From PALSA-612 sp963846915 (GTDB lineage Bacteria; Actinomycetota; Thermoleophilia; Gaiellales; Gaiellaceae): DNA of 64,000 bases. Position numbers and translations under genes: made by a program. The DNA lies in NCBI GenBank assembly GCA_963846915.1, contig CAWJXV010000004.1:620001-684000 (forward strand), in the 5' to 3' direction. The notes beneath the pieces are model-generated. The model saw nothing but the letters and a program-made list of their open reading frames with translations. It was not told the origin of the DNA and did no database searches. This document shows, one piece after another, positions 57,724 through 64,000 of the stretch; position 1 is the stretch's first letter, and each line of letters starts with the position of its first letter.

Positions 57724-57903
57724 ATGATCGTCGCCTCCAACTTCATCCGCGTCGTCGAGATCTGTGACCGCGTCAACCTGCTCCAGCACGGCAGCATCAC
57801 CTTCGACAACCTCGTTGTCGAGACGTCGGCCGAGGAGCTGACCGACCTCGTCGCCGCAGAGTGCCGGGCGTCGAACGCGGCCCCGGCCGCGGCCTCGAGC
57901 TGA
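57724..57903 (+). pseudogene. Remnant of an ABC ATPase C-terminal end
   Basis: A 59-residue frame reads MIVASNFIRVVEICDRVNLL then QHGSITFDNLVVETSAEELT. It aligns with the end of the preceding ATPase (NYAHLFELCDRLNVL, QEGRITIDQPVHETSLEELT) at roughly half of positions. It lacks Walker A, signature and Walker B, and the switch His is replaced by Ser. It lies 11 bases after the intact gene's stop. Most likely it is the leftover of a tandem or recombined second ATPase gene; whether it is still translated is unknown. Confidence 0.8.
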
Positions 57904-57976
57904 AGGGCGGAACCGGGCCGAGCCTCGACCGATCTTGCCGAGGAGGCAGCGGCCGTTCGACCACGAGAGGAGAGCG

Positions 57977-59701
57977 ATGGGAACAGAGAGAGGACGCCGG
58001 AGCCAGGAGTGGTTCGACCGGAAAGGCCTCGACGGCTTCCTGCATCGCTCCTGGTTGAAGGCCGAGGGATTCACCGACGAGGCGTTCCGGGACCGGCCCG
58101 TGATCGGGATCTGCAACAGCTGGAGCGAGCTCGTCAACTGCAACGTGCACCTGCGCGGACTCGCCGAGGCCGTCAGGCGGGGCGTGCTCCAAGCGGGTGG
58201 CTTCCCGCTCGAGTTTCCCGTCATATCGCTTGGGGAGTCACTCATGAAGCCGACGACGATGCTGTACCGGAACCTGATGGCGATGGACGTCGAGGAGTCG
58301 ATCCGTTCCTACCCGCTCGACGGTGTCGTCTGCCTGACCGGCTGCGACAAGACGAATCCCGCCTCGGTGATGGGCCTTGCGAGTGCGAACGTGCCCGCGA
58401 TCGTGGTCACGGGCGGGCCGATGCTGAACGGCCGCTGGCGCGGCAGGGAGCTCGGCTCGTGCAGCGACTGCTGGCACTACCACGAGGAGCTCCGGGCCGG
58501 ACGGATCAGCGAGGCCGAGTTCGAGGAGATCGAGAACGCGATGTCCCGCTCGCACGGCCACTGCATGACCATGGGCACCGCCTCGACGATGGCGTGCGTC
58601 ACCGAGGCACTGGGGCTGACGCTGCCCGGCGGCGCCGCGATCCCGGCCGTCGACAGCCGGCGCGCCGGCCTCGCCGAGGCGGCGGGCCGGAAGATCGTCG
58701 AGCTCGTGGATCGCGATCTCAAGCCCAGCGATGTGCTGACCTCCGAGTCGCTCGACAACGCGGTCCGCGTCCTCCACGCGATCTCGGGCTCGACCAACGC
58801 GATCCTCCATCTCGTCGCCTACGCGGGTCGCGTCGGCCTCCCGCTGCCACTCGAGCGCTTCGACGAGCTCGCCGCGTCGACGCCGTGGCTCGTCGACCTG
58901 AAGCCCGCCGGCCGGCACCTGATGGAGGACTTCTACTACGCGGGCGGGCTCCCGGCCGTGATGGCCGAGATCGCCGACCTGCTGCACCTCGACGCACTGA
59001 CCGTCTCGGGCCGGACCGTGCGCGAGAACCTCGCGGGTGCCGCGATCGTCGACGAGGAGGTGATCCGCCCCCGGGAGCGTCCGCTCGACGAGGGCGGGAG
59101 CCTGGTCGTCCTGCACGGCTCGCTCTGTCCGGACGGCGCCGTGATGAAAGTCTCGGCGGCCGATCCGCGCCTCCATCGCCACGAGGGGCGTGCGGTCGTC
59201 TTCGACGACATCCACGATCTCGCGGCACGCGTCGATGACCCTGCGCTCGAGATCGACGCCGACTCGGTAATGGTGCTGCGGAACGCCGGGCCGGTCGGAG
59301 CGCCCGGGATGCCCGAGTGGGGGCATCTGCCGATTCCGGCCAAGCTCCTGCGGGCCGGCGTCACCGACATGCTACGGATCTCGGATGCCCGGATGAGCGG
59401 CACCTCCTACGGGGCGGTCGTGCTCCACCTCGCGCCCGAGGCGGCCGTCGGCGGGCCGCTCGCGCTCGTTCAGGACGGTGACACGATCAGCCTCGACGTC
59501 GCGGAGCGTCGCCTCGACCTCGTTCTCGACCCGGCCGAGCTCGACCGGCGCCGCGCGGCCTGGTCGCCGCCGAAGCGGAAGGACACACGCGGCTACCGCA
59601 GGCTGTACGAAGATCACGTCTTGCAGGCGAACGAGGGTTGCGACTTCGACTTCCTGCGCGGACGCTCGGCGGTCGTGCGGGACGCGCTCACGTACCTCTG
59701 A
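57977..59701 (+). CDS. IlvD/Edd-family dehydratase, probable aldonate (arabinonate/xylonate-type) dehydratase
   Basis: Iron-sulfur dehydratase of 574 residues. Cluster and active-site features are ICNSWSELVNCNVHL, CLTGCDKTNPASVMGLAS (Cys-Asp-Lys), SRSHGHCMTMGTASTMACV and the C-terminal MSGTSYGAVVLHLAPEAA. The three Cys (about residues 55, 120 and 195) fit the pentonate/hexonate branch rather than classical IlvD. It would convert a sugar acid such as L-arabinonate, D-xylonate or D-galactonate to the 2-keto-3-deoxy form. The start has GAGAGGAGAG just upstream. Its transporter neighbour and following SDR support sugar-acid catabolism. Confidence 0.88.
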   Translation: MGTERGRRSQEWFDRKGLDGFLHRSWLKAEGFTDEAFRDRPVIGICNSWSELVNCNVHLRGLAEAVRRGVLQAGGFPLEFPVISLGESLMKPTTMLYRNLMAMDVEESIRSYPLDGVVCLTGCDKTNPASVMGLASANVPAIVVTGGPMLNGRWRGRELGSCSDCWHYHEELRAGRISEAEFEEIENAMSRSHGHCMTMGTASTMACVTEALGLTLPGGAAIPAVDSRRAGLAEAAGRKIVELVDRDLKPSDVLTSESLDNAVRVLHAISGSTNAILHLVAYAGRVGLPLPLERFDELAASTPWLVDLKPAGRHLMEDFYYAGGLPAVMAEIADLLHLDALTVSGRTVRENLAGAAIVDEEVIRPRERPLDEGGSLVVLHGSLCPDGAVMKVSAADPRLHRHEGRAVVFDDIHDLAARVDDPALEIDADSVMVLRNAGPVGAPGMPEWGHLPIPAKLLRAGVTDMLRISDARMSGTSYGAVVLHLAPEAAVGGPLALVQDGDTISLDVAERRLDLVLDPAELDRRRAAWSPPKRKDTRGYRRLYEDHVLQANEGCDFDFLRGRSAVVRDALTYL

Positions 59702-59717
59702 CAGGGAGGGAGTAACG

Positions 59718-60626
59718 ATGAAGGTGCTCGTCACCGGCGCGCACGGAAAGGTCGGCCGCGCGCTCGTCCCTGCGCTCATGCGCGCCGGACACGACGTCCG
59801 GGCCACAGACCTCACCCGGCCGGACTGGGACCGGATCGTCGACCCGCGCGCGGCCGCGGACTACGTCCAGGCCGACCTCACCGACGCCGGGGCCTGCTAC
59901 GCGCTGGCGCGCGGCTGCGACGCGGTCGTGCACACGGCGGCGATCCCCCAGCCGATCCACAACGCGCCGCACGTGGTCTTCGAGAACAATCTGATGGCGA
60001 TATTCAACGTGGTCGAGGGAGCGATCGCAGCAGGGGTGCGGCGCATCGTGAACTTCTCCAGCGAGACAGTCCCCGGATTCCTGTTCGCCTACCGGCGCTT
60101 CGAGCCCGACTACCTGCCGGTCGACGAGGATCATCCAATCCGCGCGCAGGATCCGTACGCGACCTCGAAGTGGTTCGGCGAGCTGCTGATGGAGCGCGCC
60201 CCCGAGCGGGCCGACATCGCGGCGATCTCGATCCGCCCGTGCTGGGTGCAGGACGTCGCGACTTACGAGCGGAACCTCGGGCCGATCGTTCGCGACCCGT
60301 CCGTGCTGATCGAGAACTACTGCAGCTACGTCGACGTCTACGACCTGTGCGAGGCGACGGTGCTCGCCGTCGAGGCCGAGCTACCGGGACACGAGATCGT
60401 CTACGTCGCTTCGCCCGACACGATCGGCGGGCATCCGCTCGAGGAGGTCGTCCGACGGCACCACGGCCACCACCGCGTCGAGATCCGGCCGCTGCCGCGC
60501 GCGGACGCGTCGGCGATCGACTCGTCCAAGGCACGGCGCCTGCTCGGCTGGGAGCCGAGGCGCTCGTGGCGCGACTACCTCGATGCGAACGGGCGGCTCA
60601 AGGCCGGTGTGGTCGAGCCGTGGTGA
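59718..60626 (+). CDS. NAD-dependent epimerase/dehydratase (extended SDR)
   Basis: Extended short-chain dehydrogenase of 302 residues: nucleotide motif MKVLVTGAHGKVGRALVPAL, VVHTAAIPQP, Ser of the triad in RIVNFSSETVPG and the catalytic YxxxK in DPYATSKWFGELLMERA, then ISIRPCWVQD. In a cluster with an aldonate dehydratase it may oxidise an aldose or uronate, or epimerise a sugar; the sequence does not decide. RBS GGGAGGGAG precedes the ATG. Its stop overlaps the next GTG. Confidence 0.85.
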   Translation: MKVLVTGAHGKVGRALVPALMRAGHDVRATDLTRPDWDRIVDPRAAADYVQADLTDAGACYALARGCDAVVHTAAIPQPIHNAPHVVFENNLMAIFNVVEGAIAAGVRRIVNFSSETVPGFLFAYRRFEPDYLPVDEDHPIRAQDPYATSKWFGELLMERAPERADIAAISIRPCWVQDVATYERNLGPIVRDPSVLIENYCSYVDVYDLCEATVLAVEAELPGHEIVYVASPDTIGGHPLEEVVRRHHGHHRVEIRPLPRADASAIDSSKARRLLGWEPRRSWRDYLDANGRLKAGVVEPW

Positions 60627-61636
60627 CGAGGCGGCTCGGCTCGAACGGCCCCCCGATCACCGTGCTGGGCCTCGGCACGTGGGCCATGGGCGGCCCGTGG
60701 CAGTTCGGGTGGGGTCCGGCCGACGACGCCGAGTCGGTCGCCTCGATCCAGCATGCGGTCGAGCTCGGGGTGAACTGGGTCGACACGGCGGCTCTCTACG
60801 GCCACGGCCACGCCGAGGAGGTGGTGGCGAGAGCACTCGAGCCGTTCCAGCCCGGCGAAGACGTGCTCGTCTTCACGAAGTGCGGGCGGCGGTTCCCGGC
60901 GCCAGGGGAGGCAGGACCGATCCGCTACGACCTGAGCCCCGCATCGATCCGCGAGGAGTGCGAGCAGAGCCTCCGCCGGCTCCGGATCGAGCGCATCGAT
61001 CTCTACCAGATCCACTGGCCCGACCGTGGTTTGGGGACGCCGGTCGAGGAGTCGTGGCAGGCCATGGCGGCGCTGCAGGACGAGGGGCAGGTTCGCTGGC
61101 TGGGCGTCTGCAACTTCTCCCTCGAGCTTCTCGAGCGCGTCGAAGCGGTGCGCCACGTCGACTCGCTCCAGCCGTCCTTCTCGCTGCTCAGCCGTTATCC
61201 GCTCGAGGCGCTGATCCCGTGGTGTCGCGAGCGCGGCACTGGCGTGCTCGCCTACTCGCCGATGGCCTCCGGTCTGCTCACCGGCTCCTTCGGCCGAGAT
61301 GGCGTCGAGCGACTCGCGCCGGACGACTGGCGGCGGCGCTCGCCCATGTTCACCGAGCCGAAGCTCTCCCAGAACCTCGCGCTCGTCGAACGACTCCGGC
61401 CGGTTGGCGAGCGCCTCGGCTGCAGCCTGCCGGCGCTTGCGCTGGCGTGGACACTGGCGAACCCCGGCGTCACGGCGGCGATCGCCGGGGGGCGCCGGCC
61501 GTCCCAGGTGGACGGCTGGATCGAGGCGGCGGACGTCGCTCTCTCGGCAGCGGACCTCGCGGAGATCGAGCAGGCCGTCGAGGAGACGGGCGCGGGCACG
61601 ACCGATCCACCCGTGCCACCTCCAGTCGAGCTCTAG
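60623..61636 (+). CDS. Aldo/keto reductase
   Basis: NAD(P)-dependent TIM-barrel oxidoreductase of 337 residues. It shows VLGLGTWAMGGPWQFGWG and the catalytic tetrad in WVDTAALYGHGHAEEVV (Asp, Tyr), LVFTKCG (Lys) and YQIHWPD (His). Also seen are VRWLGVCNFSLELLERV, GVLAYSPMASGLLTG and the cofactor-binding NPGVTAAIAGGRRPSQVDG. Similar enzymes act as L-fucose, galactose or arabinose dehydrogenases. Coupled to the SDR by GTGA and followed by galK 10 bases later. Confidence 0.88.
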   Translation: MTRRLGSNGPPITVLGLGTWAMGGPWQFGWGPADDAESVASIQHAVELGVNWVDTAALYGHGHAEEVVARALEPFQPGEDVLVFTKCGRRFPAPGEAGPIRYDLSPASIREECEQSLRRLRIERIDLYQIHWPDRGLGTPVEESWQAMAALQDEGQVRWLGVCNFSLELLERVEAVRHVDSLQPSFSLLSRYPLEALIPWCRERGTGVLAYSPMASGLLTGSFGRDGVERLAPDDWRRRSPMFTEPKLSQNLALVERLRPVGERLGCSLPALALAWTLANPGVTAAIAGGRRPSQVDGWIEAADVALSAADLAEIEQAVEETGAGTTDPPVPPPVEL

Positions 61637-61645
61637 CCACCGGGC

Positions 61646-62788
61646 GTGGACGAACGGGCAGGACGCATCGAAGCGGCCCTCGGCGGGCCAGGCGAGACGC
61701 GCTGGTTCCAGGCGCCGGGGCGCGTGAACCTGATGGGAGACCACACGGATTACAACGAGGGCTTCGTGCTCCCGATGGCGATCGACCGCGACTGCCTGAT
61801 CGGCGTCCGAGCCCGGGGCGACGGCCGCATCGTCGTTTGCTCCCTCGACGTCCGGCAGGACGAGAGCGTCGTCGACGTCGCTGCCGACGGCAGCGACGAG
61901 CCGGCGGCCGTCACGCCTGGGTGGGGCCGGTACGTGGGAGGCGTCGTGCGGGAGTTGGCCGACCGGGGACGCCCGGAGGTCGGCGCGGACGCCGTCCTGT
62001 CCTCCGCCGTCCCGCTCGGCTCCGGGCTGTCTTCGAGCGCTGCCCTCGAGGTGGCGTGCGCGCTGTCCCTCTGCGCCGTCGCCGGGTTCGAGCTGTCCTC
62101 ACGCGAGCTGGCAGAGGCGTGCCGCTCCGCCGAGCAGGTCGCGACCGGTGTTCCGTGCGGGATCATGGACCAGTTCGTCTCGCTAGAGGGGAGGCCGAGC
62201 GCGGCGCTCCTGCTCGACTGCCGCAGCCTCCAGGCCGAGCCGGTACCCCTCCCGGACGGGATCGCCGTCCTCGCCGTGCACTCCGGTATGCCCCGGATCC
62301 TCGCCGACAGCGCCTACGCGGAGCGGCGCGCCGCCTGCGAGGCGGCGGCAGAGCGACTTGGGGTGCGGGCGCTTCGCGACGTACGGCTCGACGACGTCGC
62401 AGACGATCCCTTCGCGCGCCACGTCGTCTCCGAGAACGAGCGCGTGCTGGCGACGGCGGCAGCGATCCGGGCCGGGGAGATCGAGCGCCTCGGGCCGCTG
62501 TTCGCCGCCAGCCACGCGAGCCTGCGCGACGACTACCGAGTCTCGACCCGCGAGCTGGACGCGCTCGTCGCCAGTCTCGTCGACGCGGGGGCCATCGCGG
62601 CGCGTCTGACCGGTGCGGGGTTCGGAGGGTGCGTCGTCGCCCTGGTCGGGAGCGGGGAGGAGGCGCGCGTGGCGAGAGAGGCCGAGGCGCGCTACCGCGA
62701 GGAAACGGGCCTCACTCCGAGGACGTATCGCTGCCGTGCGGTTGCGGGCGCCGGTGCGGTCGCACGCGAAGGTCAGATGGAGCGGTAA
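61646..62788 (+). CDS. galK: Galactokinase
   Basis: GHMP kinase of 380 residues that makes galactose 1-phosphate. Signature 1 is APGRVNLMGDHTDYNEGFVL, the ATP loop VPLGSGLSSSAALEVACAL, GVPCGIMDQFVSLEG with catalytic Asp region and LTGAGFGGCVVALVGSG at the C-terminus. GDHTDYN fits galactokinase (usual GEHTDYN) with Glu replaced by Asp. No other Leloir gene is in the window. It overlaps the converging Gfo/Idh gene by 16 bases. Confidence 0.88.
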   Translation: MDERAGRIEAALGGPGETRWFQAPGRVNLMGDHTDYNEGFVLPMAIDRDCLIGVRARGDGRIVVCSLDVRQDESVVDVAADGSDEPAAVTPGWGRYVGGVVRELADRGRPEVGADAVLSSAVPLGSGLSSSAALEVACALSLCAVAGFELSSRELAEACRSAEQVATGVPCGIMDQFVSLEGRPSAALLLDCRSLQAEPVPLPDGIAVLAVHSGMPRILADSAYAERRAACEAAAERLGVRALRDVRLDDVADDPFARHVVSENERVLATAAAIRAGEIERLGPLFAASHASLRDDYRVSTRELDALVASLVDAGAIAARLTGAGFGGCVVALVGSGEEARVAREAEARYREETGLTPRTYRCRAVAGAGAVAREGQMER

Positions 62789-63925
62789 ACGATCCGCTCC
62801 CGCGCGCCGGTCTCGCTCGAGCGGACGACGGCTTCGCAGACCTCCGCTGCGCGGTAGCCGTCCTCGAAGGTCGCGCCAACGGGTGCCACGTCCGTGTCCT
62901 CCGCGATCGCGCGCAGAAGATGGTGGATCTCGTGCACGAACGTCTCGCCCCAGCCGATGATGTGGCCGGGCGGCCACCAGAACTCCCACCACGGGTGGTC
63001 GGCCTCCGACACCAGCACGGTCTTGAAGCCGCGCGCGCGGTCGCCGTCGGCGCGGAACACCTGCAGCTCGTTCAGCCGCTCCATGTCGAACGCGAGCGAC
63101 GCCTTCGAGCCGTTGATCTCCCACTGGAACGCGTTGCGCCGCCCCAGCGCGAGGCGCGTGGCCTCGATCGTCCCGACGGCGCCGTTCTCGAAGGATCGCC
63201 GCCGCCTCGATCGCGTCGTCGACCTCGCGGCCGGGGAGGAACGTCTTCACGAGAGCCGACACCGCTGCGAACTCGCCTACCAGCGACCGCGCCAGGTCGA
63301 CGACGTGGGCGCCGAGGTCACCGAGCGCGCCCGACCCGGCCTCGTCGGGGTGGAAGCGCCAGGTGTCGAGAGTCGGGTCGTCGCCCCAGTCCTGCAGGTA
63401 GCGGCCGCGGAAGTGCCTGATCTCGCCGAGCTCGCCCGCCTCGATCATGTCGCGTGCGAGCCGGTTCGCCGGCACGAAGCGGTAGTTGAAAGCGCAGAGG
63501 TGCTTGACGCCCGTCGCCGCGACGCGCTTCCAGATCTCGTAGCTCTCGTCGGCCGTGCGGCCGAGCGGCTTCTCGCAGATGACGTGCTTGCCGGCCTCGG
63601 CCGCGGCGATCGTCGGCTCCGCGTGGAGCGAGTTCGGGCCGCCGTTGTCGAAAAGCCCGATCGACGGGTCGGAGACGATGTCGTGCCAGTCGGTCGTCCA
63701 GCGCTCGTAGCCGTAGCGCTCCGCCGCGTTACGTACCGCCTCTTCGTTCCTCCCGGCGATCGAGACGAGCCGCGGCACGAGCGGTGGCGGCCACGTCATG
63801 TACGCGATCTTCTTGAACGCGTTCGAGTGCGCCTTGCCCATGAATGCGTATCCGAGCATCCCGACGCCGATCTCCCTGCGCTCTCCGCCGGCCGCGACGT
63901 CTGGCGTCGCGCCGATCCCGCTCAC
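62773..63925 (-). CDS. Gfo/Idh/MocA-family dehydrogenase, interrupted by a +1 frameshift
   Basis: NAD(P)-dependent sugar/inositol dehydrogenase of about 383 residues after repair. The Rossmann start is GVGMLGYAFMGKAHSNAF, followed by FDNGGPNSLHAEPTIAAAEA, KHVICEKPLGRTADES and HLCAFNYRFVPANRLA, then DLGAHVVDLARSLVGE. After VDDAIEAAA (about 63200) an extra base shifts the frame. Removing one base gives SFENGAVGTIEATRLALGRR and continues to MERLNELQVFRADGD and WPPGHIIGWGETFVHEI. The GTG overlaps the upstream gene's TGA. Confidence 0.85.
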
Positions 63926-64000
63926 GCGCCGCTCCGCTGCATGGCCGCGTCGAACGCGATGTCGGACGGGGTGAAGTCGGTGCGCCGCACGAACGCGAGC
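63922..64000 (-). CDS. C-terminal end of an unidentified gene
   Basis: The reverse strand gives only the last 25 residues (LAFVRRTDFTPSDIAFDAAM then QRSGA) before a TGA that overlaps the Gfo/Idh GTG. Coupling suggests a sugar-metabolism partner such as an isomerase-like TIM-barrel protein, but the fragment is too short to assign. Confidence 0.5.
   Translation of the reverse strand, partial: LAFVRRTDFTPSDIAFDAAMQRSGA

Overview
The window is a high-GC, gene-dense bacterial chromosome segment. I read it as an actinobacterial genome, probably of the deep-branching Thermoleophilia/Gaiellales type. That placement is an inference. It rests on a dnaK-grpE-dnaJ-hspR-clpB order with a MerR-type HspR, an actinobacterial/Gram-positive SOS box, many GTG starts, many apparently leaderless promoters, an eno-ftsB-DUF501 neighbourhood and a class I DnaJ. 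There is no plasmid, prophage, CRISPR array or insertion sequence. No gene-free stretch exceeds 300 bases; the longest gap, before the M23 gene, is about 220.

Layout. 1-1448 (minus): two tandem M29 aminopeptidase paralogues, one cut by the edge. 1537-8089 (plus): a heat-shock operon, dnaK-grpE-dnaJ-hspR-clpB. 8130-16014: mixed housekeeping genes (cupin, small basic protein, membrane protein, GYD protein, pseudouridine catabolism pair psuG/PfkB kinase, ArnT-like glycosyltransferase, FmdB zinc ribbon, LCP cell-wall ligase, BadF/NagK-like kinase). 16049-29817 (plus): core information and envelope genes (rsmI, M23 peptidase, metG, tatD, rsmA, ispE, tRNA-Gln, glmU, prs, L25, pth, mfd). 29829-35833: PpiC lipoprotein, mazG, eno, pyk, ftsB, DUF501 and two small proteins. 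35884-39499: two small membrane proteins, an L,D-transpeptidase and a thiol-redox/cytochrome c maturation trio (ResA-like, CcmH-like, CcdA). 39503-44753: a region that looks accessory, with a secreted six-repeat NHL-type propeller, a vanadium-haloperoxidase-family secreted protein and a large LuxR (LAL) regulator. 44750-48314: DUF309 protein, receiver-like protein, 7Fe ferredoxin, a radical SAM gene under a perfect LexA box, and a CNNM/CBS transporter. 48311-64000: a sugar-catabolism island with a minus-strand gntR-araA-araD-ADH-araB-HAD operon. Divergent from it are a sugar ABC transporter, an IlvD/Edd-type sugar-acid dehydratase, an SDR, an aldo-keto reductase and galK, then a converging Gfo/Idh/MocA dehydrogenase.

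The sugar island has two conceivable routes for pentoses: isomerase-kinase-epimerase (AraA/AraB/AraD) and oxidative (a lactonate/aldonate dehydratase with dehydrogenases). It has its own importer and a FadR-type regulator in the middle. The substrate of the plus-strand arm cannot be fixed from sequence.

Two cross-cutting observations matter for anyone reusing this sequence. First, at least four conserved genes (dnaK, eno, the LuxR regulator, the Gfo/Idh gene) carry +1 insertions that break the frame exactly where the protein is otherwise perfectly continuous. This looks more like a sequencing/assembly error signature than gene decay. Second, about a dozen genes have a TANNNT box only 6-8 bases before the start codon and no Shine-Dalgarno sequence, which predicts widespread leaderless transcription. 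It was used here to choose several starts.
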